Shown piece by piece: positions 32,478 through 40,451 of a stretch of 48,434 nucleotides of DNA (position 1 is the stretch's first letter; each line of letters begins with the position of its first letter). The stretch comes from PXRE01 sp964435625 (lineage in GTDB: Archaea; Halobacteriota; Halobacteria; Halobacteriales; PXRE01): contig CAYTAG010000002.1 of assembly GCA_964435625.1 (NCBI GenBank), positions 1-48,434 on the forward strand. Direction: 5' to 3'. The position numbers and the translations under genes were made by a program. The notes beneath the pieces are model-generated. The model had not been told where the DNA came from. It did not search any database and saw only the letters and a program-made list of their open reading frames with translations.

Positions 32478-33755
32478 TCAGGATCCAAAGAGCCGGCGAC
32501 TCGACTCTTTGGCCGCAGCATAGACATCAGTGGCGTCGAATGCCAGCAACTCGTTGTTTTCGATGAGAACGTTTCCATCGACCAGTACCGTCCGCACGGA
32601 CTCCCGGTTCGCGGAGAACACGATGTTCGAGACCGGGTCGTGCGGCGGGATAAGCGGTGACGATTCCCCGTCGAGGAGAACCAAATCGGCACGGAACCCC
32701 GGCTCGATCTTACCGGTCTCTAGACCGAGTACTTCTGCACCAAATCTGGTTGCCATCTCAAGCACCTCCTGGCTTTCCAGAATCGAGTGAGTCGATCGTG
32801 TCCGGGCCAGGAGAGCTGCAAATTTTAGCTCCTCCAACATGTCCAAATTGTTGTTCGACGCTGGACCGTCAGTCGAAAGTGACACCGGGACCCCCACCTG
32901 CTTAAGGTCCGTGACCGGACACACCCCCGAGCGGAGTTTCGCGTTCGCACTAGGGCAATGTGCTACTCCCACTTCCTCGTTTCCGAGGATTGCCATCTCC
33001 GACTCGTCGAGGTGAATCGCGTGTGCGACGTAGGCGTCCGGTTCCCAAAAATCGAGTGTATCCAGATACTTTACCGGACGATACCCGTGTTCGTCCAGCG
33101 TCTCCTCGACGGTTTCGACGGACTCACTCAGGTGCGTGTGTACGGGACAATCGAGCGACGCCGCCGTCTCGGCGATCCTTTCGAGAAACCAATCGTCACA
33201 GGTGTAGATAGCGTGGGGCGTCAACATCGGTTTGATGTGGGACTCGTAGGTCTCTCGGGCGTGGGTTACGAAATCGGCCGCATTCGAGAGTTGTTCCTCG
33301 GACGCCCGACGTGATTTGTCGATATTGCTCATTCCGTACCCGATTCGGGCTCTGATTCCCGATTCAGAGACTGCCGAGAGGATGGCCGGTGCGTCGAAGT
33401 ATATCTCTCCAAAGGTCGTCGTCCCCGATTGCAGCATCTCCACGATAGCCAGCCGGGTTCCGTTGTAGACATCTTCGGGGAGCATTTTCTTCTCCAACGG
33501 CTTCACCTCTTCCTCTAGCCACTCCCGGACCGGAAATCCGTCGGCCAACCCTCGGAGCAACGTCATCGGTGAATGAGTGTGGGTATTCACCATCCCTGGA
33601 ACGACATAACATCCGGATGCGTCGATCTCTCTTCCCGCTGTCTCGACTCCGCCGATTTTTTCGATTCGTGTGCCCTCGATTCCGATACTACATTCGATAA
33701 ACTCAGAATCGCGGTACACCTTCCCATTTCGAATTGCAATATCCATCTGGCTCAT
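32478..33755 (-). CDS. mtaD: amidohydrolase: S-adenosylhomocysteine / 5'-methylthioadenosine deaminase
   Basis: A 425-residue zinc amidohydrolase of the MtaD/DadD group, which deaminates the adenine of SAH, MTA or 5'-deoxyadenosine to the inosine compound. MVNTHTHSPMTLLRGLADGFPVREWLEEEVKPLEKKML at about 55-92 holds the metal-binding HxH and the family's WL..vkPLE signature. VHTHLSESVETVEET at about 195-209, VAHAIHLDESEMAIL, HCPSANAKLRSGVCPV and LSTDGPASNNNLDMLEELKFA (metal Asp) follow in order. C-terminal GKIEPGFRADLVLLD is normal. The ATG at 33755 has a TATA element (TTAAAATATT, about 33774-33783) upstream. In a region with a SAM synthetase and a methyltransferase, removal of SAH is the obvious role, though a housekeeping copy may also exist. 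Confidence 0.9.
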   Translation of the reverse strand: MSQMDIAIRNGKVYRDSEFIECSIGIEGTRIEKIGGVETAGREIDASGCYVVPGMVNTHTHSPMTLLRGLADGFPVREWLEEEVKPLEKKMLPEDVYNGTRLAIVEMLQSGTTTFGEIYFDAPAILSAVSESGIRARIGYGMSNIDKSRRASEEQLSNAADFVTHARETYESHIKPMLTPHAIYTCDDWFLERIAETAASLDCPVHTHLSESVETVEETLDEHGYRPVKYLDTLDFWEPDAYVAHAIHLDESEMAILGNEEVGVAHCPSANAKLRSGVCPVTDLKQVGVPVSLSTDGPASNNNLDMLEELKFAALLARTRSTHSILESQEVLEMATRFGAEVLGLETGKIEPGFRADLVLLDGESSPLIPPHDPVSNIVFSANRESVRTVLVDGNVLIENNELLAFDATDVYAAAKESSRRLFGS

Positions 33756-33887
33756 TCTATTATCAGTACACCCAATATTTTAATTCCTCTGTTTTCTCTA
33801 ACACCAGATAGCAGCCGCCCGGGTCGGGTCATTCGTTCGTCGTATAACGGGGACACGTCACCCCTACCGCTCGACTTTCGGCAACTA

Positions 33888-34926
33888 CTATACTGAACGA
33901 CGTAAGTAATCGGTTATTTGTGGTGGAGTGATTTGGGCCAGTGCGACTCTCCCGGCTGGTCTGAGCTCGTCGGTTGAGCCGAACAATCGGTTGCCGAGCG
34001 CCCGCTTCAACTGTCGCCAGCACTCCTCGACAGGGTTGGGATCTGGCGATCCACGCGGAAAATACGTCACCTCGATTGCTGTTTCCTCGACGAAGTCGCG
34101 CACCTTCTGTGACTTGAAATAGAAGGCGTTATCCAGCAAGACGTGGAGATTCTCGCCGAACTCGTCCTGGAGTGCTCGCAGAAATCGGATTGTCACGTCG
34201 CTGGTGAAGCGGTCGACGACTTCGGTTGCGAACAACTCGCGGTCGTCGGTGACGGCTCCAAGCAGCTTCACACCCTGTTTCGAGTGTTGCCAAACGGGAA
34301 CGTGACCCGTTTTCCGTGCGGAAACCACGAGCGATACAGGTCACAGTCAACCGTTTTCCGCGTTTGGTCGACCGCAACGGTCGTGTACTCATCAGAAAGC
34401 AATCTATCCAGTTTTTGGTAGTTTCCCAGAATTCGGCGCGTTCATCCTCGTCAGTTGTCTGCGGTTGCGGCCGCGGCGTCTGCCAGGTCAACCCGGCGTC
34501 TTTCAGCAATCGCTGCACGTGACGCCGGGAATACTCGACACCAAATTCGTCCTGAAGAAACTGTTGGGCGAGAGCAGTCGTCCACGCCGGCGGGTCGTAG
34601 CCGGCGTCCGTCGGCGGCTTGTGGACGGCGTCTTGAAACGCTGCCCGGTCGGCGTCGTCAAGTTTCGACGGCCGACGAGAGCGCTGGCGATCTTGGACCG
34701 CCTGGCGGATTGGTTCCTCTTCAAGCCGGTCGAACCACCGGTAAATCGTCTGTTCGCGCATATCGAGCCACTCCGCGATCATCGGTGCAGACGGCCCTCG
34801 CTTGTAGATAATCGTCACCAGCAACCGCTTCGTCTCCCGTTTCCCGGTCGCGTCGGCGAGTGCCGACTCAAGGTCCTCAACAGAGACGTTTTCTAATCTT
34901 GCTATTACATCTCTTCTATCACGCAT
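33888..34926 (-). pseudogene. IS630 family transposase with two frameshifts
   Basis: The N-terminal part (34926 down to about 34390) is a helix-turn-helix pair: WLDMREQTIYRWFDRLEEE and FLQDEFGVEYSRRHVQRLLKDAG. It then leaves frame after KNWIDCFL. A second frame continues with SDEYTTVAVDQTRKTVD (first catalytic Asp region). The third frame, from about 34320, gives KLLGAVTDDREL, HVLLDNAFYFKSQKVRDF (second Asp) and FPRGSPDPNPVEECWRQLKRALGN (Glu region), and ends at 33888. The DDE residues all survive but lie in three frames, so no intact enzyme is made unless by programmed shifting, which two separate shifts make unlikely. The start ATG is at 34926. Confidence 0.85.
33889..33913. repeat. left terminal inverted repeat of the IS630-type element
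   Basis: TATACTGAACGACGTAAGTA followed by ATCGG; pairs with 34940-34964 with about five mismatches. Confidence 0.75.
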
Positions 34927-34939
34927 AGAGCTAGTACTG

Positions 34940-34964
34940 CCGATTAGTTTCGTCTTTTAGTATA
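34940..34964. repeat. right terminal inverted repeat of the IS630-type element
   Basis: CCGATTAGTTTCGTCTTTTA followed by GTATA; inverse of the left repeat. Confidence 0.75.
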
Positions 34965-35136
34965 GAGCCTGCCCGATACCCACCAACGGTCAGTAGAACG
35001 TCGAACGATCCGCCGCAAGCAAAACCTTCGTCAAAATACCGTGGAATCGGACCTATCCGTTTGAGCAAAAGGTAGGATTTGACCCGGGACTAAACGGTCT
35101 GAGACGCTCGCTTCGCTACGCGTCCGGGCTACGACT

Positions 35137-35158
35137 GGTAGGACTCAAACCCACGAGA
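35137..35158. repeat. degenerate copy of the tRNA-Thr T-arm (possible attachment-site remnant)
   Basis: The 22 bases GGTAGGACTCAAACCCACGA plus GA match 35194-35215 of the tRNA gene (GGTGGGATTCGAACCCACGA plus AC), with most differences being transitions. It lies 29 bases from the tRNA 3' end, on the accessory side and in the same orientation. That is the arrangement left when an element integrates into the 3' end of a tRNA gene and restores it. Confidence 0.5.
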
Positions 35159-35186
35159 GCGTCGACGCGCTCGCGGAGCGCGACGA

Positions 35187-35260
35187 AGCCAGGGGTGGGA
35201 TTCGAACCCACGAACTCCCGATTACAAGTCGGGTGCTTGGACCACCCAAGCTCCCCTGGC
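35187..35260 (-). tRNA. tRNA-Thr (anticodon UGU)
   Basis: A 74-base tRNA. The acceptor stem pairs GCCAGGG with CCCTGGC. The anticodon stem CCCGA/TCGGG holds the loop CTTGTAA, so the anticodon is TGT (Thr). The T-arm has GTGGGTTCGAATCCCAC, and the discriminator base is T. CCA is not encoded. It lies next to the GNAT-pgk genes at the right edge of the accessory region, and its 3' end faces that region, as expected for an integration site. Confidence 0.93.
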
Positions 35261-35280
35261 GCGTCCGACAGTACCCGCCC

Positions 35281-35850
35281 TCAATTTGTATGTGTGTCGC
35301 TTTCGAGCCCTTTCTCCAGTTCCAGTCGGTGCGGTTCGTATCCTCGCCGCCGGTAGAGCCGCCGGGCGGCCTCGTTGTCGGCCATGACCTCCAGGGCGAC
35401 CACGTCCAGGCCAGCCTCGGCCATCCGGCGTTCGGCCGCGTTCAGCAGGGCCGAGCCGATCCCCCGGCCGCGGTACGCGGGACGGACGTAGACGTTCCGG
35501 ACGAACCCCCTCGCGACGTCACGGTCGTAACCGTCGGACTGGGGACCGAACATCACGAACCCGACGACGTCGGCCTCCGGGACACCGTCTTCCCCGTCGC
35601 CGTCCTCACGCTCGGCGTCGTCCGCCCGGCTACCGTCGTGCTCGTCCGCCCGGTCACCCTCGACGCCGCCCGTCCTGGCGACCAGCAGGCCCTCAGTCAG
35701 GACGTGGCGGCCGACCGCCTCGCGGACGGTCCCGCGGTTGACCGCGGCCAGCAGGTGCGAGGCGTGCTCGCGCTGTTCGGCCGCGAGGTCGACCCAGCAC
35801 TCGACGACCGCGTCCACGTCCTCGAGGTCGGCCGACTCGATCCGGGTCAC
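35281..35850 (-). CDS. GNAT family N-acetyltransferase with acidic insert
   Basis: A 189-residue acetyltransferase. MTRIESADLEDVDAVVECWVDL is the usual first strand and helix. The acetyl-CoA core is VRNVYVRPAYRGRGIGSALLNAAERRMAEAGLDVVALEVMADNEAARRLYRRRGYEPH at about 118-175, with the pyrophosphate loop RGRGIGSA. Between strands 2 and 4 there is an Asp/Glu/Gly-rich insert of about 28 residues (near 66-94) that looks disordered and is probably a haloadaptive expansion. The ATG overlaps the pgk stop by four bases, so it is translated with pgk. RimI-like, substrate unknown. Confidence 0.88.
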   Translation of the reverse strand: MTRIESADLEDVDAVVECWVDLAAEQREHASHLLAAVNRGTVREAVGRHVLTEGLLVARTGGVEGDRADEHDGSRADDAEREDGDGEDGVPEADVVGFVMFGPQSDGYDRDVARGFVRNVYVRPAYRGRGIGSALLNAAERRMAEAGLDVVALEVMADNEAARRLYRRRGYEPHRLELEKGLESDTHTN

Positions 35851-37046
35851 GACCCCTCCAAGGCCTCGACAGCCGCCAGCGGCTCGCCGGTGAGCATCTG
35901 CAGGCAGGCGCCGCCGCCGGTGCTGACGTGGTCGAACCCCTCGATCCCGAGGTCCCGGATCGCGGCCGCCGTGTCGCCGCCGCCGACGATGCTGTACTCG
36001 GCGTCGGCCGCGGCCCCGTAGATACCCCGGGTTCCGTGGGCGAACGTCTCCCGCTCGAACACCCCGGCGGGGCCGTTGAGGACGACCGTTCCGGCTTCCT
36101 GTACGGCCCGGGCGTAGTGCTCGACCGTCTTCGAGCCGACGTCCAGCGCCGCCTCGCCCTCCTGGAACGTCCGCACCAGGCCCAGTTCGGTCCGTTCGCC
36201 GTCGCGCTCGACGGCGACGTCCCGGGGCAGGCGAATGGCGTCACCGTAGGCGTCCAGCAGGTCGCTCGCACGGTCGACCTGGTCCCAGTAGCCCTCCTCG
36301 TAGATGAACTCCGTCGTGGCGTCCCCGAGGTCGACGCCGTCGGCGATCATGAACACGTTTCCCACGACTCCGCAGGTGAGTACCTCGTCGGCGACGCCGT
36401 CCCGCAGGACGCTCTCGGCGACGTCCAGGGAGTCGGGCACCTTCGCGCCGCCGAGCACGAACACCCGGGGCCGGGGCGTCTCCTCGATTGCGCCCAGCAC
36501 GTCGAGTTCGCGCTCCATCACGCGACCGGCGTAGGCGGGCAACCGCTGGGGGAACCCGACGATGGACGGCTGCGAGCGGTGGGCGGCGGCGAACGCGTCG
36601 TTGACGTAGATGTCCAGCGCGGGCACCAGTTTCTCGACGAGGAACGTCTCGGCGGCCTCCGCCGGTTCGAACTCCATGTACTCCTCGCTGTAGAAGCGGG
36701 TGTTCTCCAGCACCACGGCTTCGCCCCGGTCGAGGGACTGCACGCGCTCGCGTGCGCACGCGGAGAACGTACAGTCTTCGTAGCCGACCGGCGCGTCGAG
36801 CAACTCGTCGAAGCGGTCGGCGTGGCCCGACAGCGGCGCGAACTCGTCGCCGCCGGGCCGGCCCTGGTGTGCCAGGACCGCCACCCGTCCACCCCGGTCG
36901 CAGAGTTCAGAGAGCGTGTCGACGTGCGCACGGAGCCGCGCGTCGTCGGCGAGCGCGCCGTCCCCGGAGAGCGGACTGTTGACGTCGACGCGGACGGCGA
37001 CCCGTTTCCCGTCGACGGCCAGGTCGTCGAGCGTCCGTACGGACAT
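35847..37046 (-). CDS. pgk: phosphoglycerate kinase
   Basis: A 399-residue glycolytic/gluconeogenic enzyme transferring phosphate between 1,3-bisphosphoglycerate and ADP. The start is the ATG at 37046 (MSVRTLDDLAVDGKRVAVRVDVNSP); the frame stays open upstream only as shadow. RVAVRVDVNSPL, AVLAHQGRPGG, VVLENTRFYSEE, YVNDAFAAAHRSQPSIVGFP and VFVLGGAKVPDS (lysine of the hinge/ATP site) are followed by TVVLNGPAGVFE and YSIVGGGDTAAAIRDLG, all standard PGK blocks. STGGGACLQMLTGEPLAAVEAL is the normal C-terminus. The GNAT gene follows in the same operon. It is divergent from the transporter operon across 135 bases. Confidence 0.95.
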   Translation of the reverse strand: MSVRTLDDLAVDGKRVAVRVDVNSPLSGDGALADDARLRAHVDTLSELCDRGGRVAVLAHQGRPGGDEFAPLSGHADRFDELLDAPVGYEDCTFSACARERVQSLDRGEAVVLENTRFYSEEYMEFEPAEAAETFLVEKLVPALDIYVNDAFAAAHRSQPSIVGFPQRLPAYAGRVMERELDVLGAIEETPRPRVFVLGGAKVPDSLDVAESVLRDGVADEVLTCGVVGNVFMIADGVDLGDATTEFIYEEGYWDQVDRASDLLDAYGDAIRLPRDVAVERDGERTELGLVRTFQEGEAALDVGSKTVEHYARAVQEAGTVVLNGPAGVFERETFAHGTRGIYGAAADAEYSIVGGGDTAAAIRDLGIEGFDHVSTGGGACLQMLTGEPLAAVEALEGS

Positions 37047-37181
37047 GCCAGAACGTGCGTCTGGGCGCCCGATAGACCTTTCCCTCGGTCGTTCCGGCGT
37101 GAGCCGTCTACGGAACGTCGGCGAACGTTTCAAAGAAAGGTTTATCCACCAGTCGCCGCCCTCTTTGTGGTAGGGACGAAA
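37047..37181. promoter_or_regulatory. divergent promoter region between pgk and the liv operon
   Basis: AAAGGTTTATCCACC at about 37136-37150 includes a TATA-like TTTATCC about 35-40 bases before the ATG at 37182. GAACGT occurs twice with CGGC between, just upstream. No strong palindrome is seen. Confidence 0.4.
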
Positions 37182-38294
37182 ATGGGAGTTCGTGACACGG
37201 TACACCGTGGACGGATCGTAGCGCTCGAACGCCCGGACGTCTTCCTCGTCTGGGTCCTGGGCGCGGCGCTGGTGGTCGACCTGCTGTGGGGCCTGGCCAC
37301 CGGCGGGATCGCGTTCTCGACCCTCGCGAGCAACGCCTGGGACGGAATCATGCGCGGACTGGTCATCGGACTCGCCGGGATCGGACTCTCGATGACCTAC
37401 AGCATCCTGAACTTCGCGAACTTCGCCCACGGTGAGTACATCACCGCCGGCGCGTTCGCGGGCTGGAGCGTCACGTACGTCATCTCCGGCCTTGGCGAGT
37501 ACGACCTGGGTTCGCTGATCCTGGTCGGCCCCCAGTCGGACGTGACGGGTAGCATCATCGGCATCGGGGTCGCGTCGACGCCGCTGGCGGTCCTCGTCGG
37601 ACTGCTCGTGGCCGGCGCCGCCGCGGTCGGCCTGGCGTTGCTGATCGACCGCGTCGTCTACCGGCCGTTGCGGGACGAAGGCGGGATCACGCTGTTGATC
37701 ACGAGCATCGGGGTCGCGTTCGCCCTGCGGTACCTGATCGCGTTCGTGTTCGACGCCAGCACCCGTAGCACCGCCGGGGCCAACGGGAACCCGGACGTCC
37801 GGCTGAACTTCATCGACGGGACCGTCAGGGTCAGCGCCCACGACGTGACGCTGGTGGTCGTCTCCGTCGGGTTGATGCTGGGCGTCCACTACCTGCTGCA
37901 GCGGACGAAACTCGGCAAGGCGATGCGCGCGATGGCCGACAACGAGGACCTCGCACGGGTCACCGGCATCCCCACCGAGCAGGTCGTCCGCTCGACGTGG
38001 ATCGTCGGCGGCGGCCTCACCGGCCTCGCCGGGTTCATGCTCGTGCTCTGGAAGGGGACCATCCGGTTCAACGACGGCTGGCTGCTGTTGCTGCTGATCT
38101 TCGCGGCGGTCATCATGGGCGGCATCGGCTCGATCTACGGGGCCATCGCCGGCGGCCTGGTCATCGGGATCGTCGCGTCGACGTCGGTGCTGTGGGTGCC
38201 GCCCGGGTTGACCGAGGCGACGGCGTTCCTGGTGATGATCCTGGTGTTGCTGTTCCGGCCCGAGGGCATCTTCAGCGGGAGGTCCACAGCATGA
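37182..38294 (+). CDS. livH: branched-chain amino acid-type ABC transporter permease (LivH family)
   Basis: A 370-residue inner membrane permease with about nine helices, the first member of a complete HAAT-type (branched-chain amino acid, amide or urea) importer. The ATG at 37182 is chosen because the longer frame upstream only shadows pgk. LSMTYSILNFANFAHGEYITAGAFAGW (about 63-89) is the LivH hallmark, and LGKAMRAMADNEDLARVTGIPTEQVVRSTWIVGGGLTGLAGFML (about 243-286) is the EAA-like loop contacting the ATPase. IMGGIGSIYGAIAGGLVIG and FRPEGIFSG end the protein. Its stop overlaps the livM start (ATGA). Substrate range cannot be fixed from sequence. Confidence 0.93.
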   Translation: MGVRDTVHRGRIVALERPDVFLVWVLGAALVVDLLWGLATGGIAFSTLASNAWDGIMRGLVIGLAGIGLSMTYSILNFANFAHGEYITAGAFAGWSVTYVISGLGEYDLGSLILVGPQSDVTGSIIGIGVASTPLAVLVGLLVAGAAAVGLALLIDRVVYRPLRDEGGITLLITSIGVAFALRYLIAFVFDASTRSTAGANGNPDVRLNFIDGTVRVSAHDVTLVVVSVGLMLGVHYLLQRTKLGKAMRAMADNEDLARVTGIPTEQVVRSTWIVGGGLTGLAGFMLVLWKGTIRFNDGWLLLLLIFAAVIMGGIGSIYGAIAGGLVIGIVASTSVLWVPPGLTEATAFLVMILVLLFRPEGIFSGRSTA

Positions 38295-39607
38295 GCGGGG
38301 AAACCGACGTCGGCGAGCGGGTCGAGACCACGCCGGACTGGCAGATCGTCGTCTCCGTCCTGGCGGTCATCTACCTGGCGTACGTCGTCTCGGGGGTGCT
38401 GCTGGACTATCCCCTCCGGGGCCAGATCAACGCGATGGGCGACCTGACCTTCTACGTCGCCATGTTCGCGATGCTGTCGCTGGCGTTGAACCTCCACTGG
38501 GGGTACACCGGCCTGTTCAACATCGGGGTCGTCGCGTTCATGGCCATCGGCGTCTACACGATGGCGGTGCTGGTCAAGCCGCCGCTCTCCCAGGACCCGA
38601 CGGCCCAGATCGGCGGCCTGGGGCTGCCGGTCCCGGTCGGCATCGTCGCCGGCGTCGTGGCGGCCATCGTCTTCGGGCTCGTCGTCTCGCTGCCCGCGCT
38701 CAGACTGCGGGCGGACTACCTCGCCATCGTGACCATCGCCTTCTCGGAGATCATGCGCTTTACGTTCCTCGAGACGTCGATCAAGCGGTTCACGCTGTTC
38801 GGGACCGAGACGGGCCTCGGCGGCGGCGCCGGACTCGTGTTCAACATGCCCTCCCCGATGAACTGGCTGATCGGTACGTTGGGGATACGTGGGCCGTATC
38901 TCGACCTCGCGTCGTGGCTCGGGACGGTGCTGGAGATCAGCAACGCGAAGGCGGTGCTGGACAACCTGTTGTACAGCCTCATCCTGGTGCTGTTCGTCGT
39001 CGCGTTCTACTGGCTGCTCCAGCGCATCGGCCGGTCGCCGTTCGGCCGCGTCCTCAAGGCCATTCGCGAGGACGAGGACGTCGCCAGGGCGCTCGGAAAG
39101 AACACCAACTGGTTCAAGATGCAGTCGTTCATGGTCGGCTGTGGACTCATGGGCCTGATCGGCGTCCTCTGGTACTACGACCAGGGGGCAATCAACCCCA
39201 ACAACTTCCGGCCCCGACTGACCTTCTACGCCTGGATCGCGCTCATCATCGGCGGCGCCGGGTCGAACACGGGCAGCGTCCTGGGCGGTGCGGTCTTCGC
39301 CGGACTCCTGTTCCAGGGCCCGGTCTACGTGAAAAACCTCGTCACGACGGCGTTCGGCTCCGGGAGTGCGCCACAGACGTTCGCCGGCGCGGTCGGGCCC
39401 CTGTTCTCGAACCTCGATCCGGGGCCGTTCGCGTACTACGTCCTCGGGAGCATCAACCAGCTCCAGATCGTCTTCATGGGCGTCGTGTTGATCTGGTTGA
39501 TGCACAACCGGCCGGAGGGACTGCTCGGTCACCGCAACGAGGAGGCGGCCGCGGTCGACCTGACGGATCGGCCGGTGGTCTCGGACGGAGGTGGTGACGG
39601 TGAGTGA
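38291..39607 (+). CDS. livM: branched-chain amino acid-type ABC transporter permease (LivM family)
   Basis: A 438-residue permease partner of LivH. The ATG at 38291 overlaps the livH stop. After a short cytoplasmic N-tail come about nine helices. LALNLHWGYTGLFNIGVVAFMAIGVY (about 58-83) is the LivM family signature. SLPALRLRADYLAIVTIAFSEIMRF follows, and RSPFGRVLKAIREDEDVARALGKNTNWFKMQSFMVGCGLMGLIGVL (about 244-289) is the ATPase-contact loop. LIIGGAGSNTGSVLGGAVF and WLMHNRPEGLLG end the membrane part, with an acidic tail. The long upstream frame from 37997 is shadow. It overlaps the livG start. Confidence 0.93.
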   Translation: MSGETDVGERVETTPDWQIVVSVLAVIYLAYVVSGVLLDYPLRGQINAMGDLTFYVAMFAMLSLALNLHWGYTGLFNIGVVAFMAIGVYTMAVLVKPPLSQDPTAQIGGLGLPVPVGIVAGVVAAIVFGLVVSLPALRLRADYLAIVTIAFSEIMRFTFLETSIKRFTLFGTETGLGGGAGLVFNMPSPMNWLIGTLGIRGPYLDLASWLGTVLEISNAKAVLDNLLYSLILVLFVVAFYWLLQRIGRSPFGRVLKAIREDEDVARALGKNTNWFKMQSFMVGCGLMGLIGVLWYYDQGAINPNNFRPRLTFYAWIALIIGGAGSNTGSVLGGAVFAGLLFQGPVYVKNLVTTAFGSGSAPQTFAGAVGPLFSNLDPGPFAYYVLGSINQLQIVFMGVVLIWLMHNRPEGLLGHRNEEAAAVDLTDRPVVSDGGGDGE

Positions 39608-40451
39608 GACGGCCGGGAGTACCGACGAGAGCGACGGGATCGCCCTGGAGGCCGGACTCGGCGGCGGGTCCCCCGACCTCGCGGAGTACCCGCTGCAGGT
39701 CCAGGACCTCCGCAAGGAGTTCGGCGGGATCACCGCCGTCGACGGGGTCAGCTTCGAGATCGAGGCCGGGACGTTGACCGGCCTCATCGGCCCGAACGGC
39801 GCCGGGAAGTCCACCACGTTCGACTGCATCACCGGGATGCACGACCCCGACGGCGGCACGGTGAGGTTCAACGGCGAGGACGTCACGGGGATGGAGCCAC
39901 ACGAGATCGCCCAGCGCGGGCTCGTCCGGACGTTCCAGATCGCGCGCGAACTCGCGGACATGACCGTGCTGGAGAACATGATGCTGGCGCCGAAGGGCCA
40001 GCGCGGCGAACGGCTCTGGCAGTCGGTGCTGCCGGGGACCCGCGACCGCGTGATCGAACAGGAGACCGAGCTGGTCGAGCAGGTCTGGAACGCCCTGGAG
40101 TTCTTCGACATCGACCACCTCGCCCGCGAGCGTGCGGGCAACCTCTCGGGCGGCCAGCGGAAACTGCTGGAACTGGCCCGGGCGATGCTGACCGACCCCG
40201 ACATGCTACTGCTGGACGAACCGTTCGCCGGAGTCAACCCGACGCTGGAGGCGCGGTTGCTGGAGCACGTCCACGAACTCCGCGAGCGGGGGTACACGTT
40301 CCTGATCGTCGAACACGACATGGACCTCATCATGAACAACTGCGAGCGGGTGATCGTGATGCACCAGGGCAAACTCCTCACCGACGGGACGCCGACGGAG
40401 GTCAAACAGGACGAGGAAGTCATCGAGGCCTACCTGGGGGGTCGGGCGTGA
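39600..40451 (+). CDS. livG: branched-chain amino acid-type ABC transporter ATPase (LivG family)
   Basis: A 283-residue ATPase. I choose the GTG at 39600 (VSETAGSTDESDG) because GGAGGTG at 39587-39593 is a good Shine-Dalgarno with 6 bases between; the in-frame GTG at 39591 would bury it. YPLQVQDLRKEFGGITAVDGVSFEI leads to Walker A GLIGPNGAGKSTTFDCITG (about 60-78). LVRTFQIARELADMTVLENMMLA is the LivG-specific Q-loop region, LSGGQRKLLELARAM (about 181-195) is the signature and DMLLLDEPFAGVNP is Walker B. VEHDMDLIMNNCERVIVMHQG carries the switch His. The stop overlaps the livF start. Confidence 0.94.
   Translation: MSETAGSTDESDGIALEAGLGGGSPDLAEYPLQVQDLRKEFGGITAVDGVSFEIEAGTLTGLIGPNGAGKSTTFDCITGMHDPDGGTVRFNGEDVTGMEPHEIAQRGLVRTFQIARELADMTVLENMMLAPKGQRGERLWQSVLPGTRDRVIEQETELVEQVWNALEFFDIDHLARERAGNLSGGQRKLLELARAMLTDPDMLLLDEPFAGVNPTLEARLLEHVHELRERGYTFLIVEHDMDLIMNNCERVIVMHQGKLLTDGTPTEVKQDEEVIEAYLGGRA

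Larger units (their letters stand above)
33889..34964 (-). mobile_element. IS630-type insertion sequence, about 1.08 kb, decayed
   Basis: Bounded by 25-bp imperfect inverted repeats, TATACT...TAATCGG at 33889-33913 and its inverse at 34940-34964 (about 20 of 25 matching). The TA at each outer end is the target duplication expected of IS630 elements. The transposase occupies almost the whole length and is frameshifted. The element sits between the deaminase gene and tRNA-Thr, at the right edge of the accessory region. Confidence 0.8.

Noticed and set aside
35928..37181. A long N-terminal extension of livH running opposite pgk
   Set aside because: It shadows pgk; the LivH-family protein starts at 37182, where membrane segments begin and a TATA element is suitably placed.
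37047..37889. Upstream extension of the pgk frame
   Set aside because: Gln/Asp/Arg-rich shadow of livH; PGK homology begins at the ATG at 37046.
38135..40423. A 762-codon minus-strand frame opposite livM and livG
   Set aside because: Complement shadow, Ser/Arg and Asp/Gln-rich without domains.
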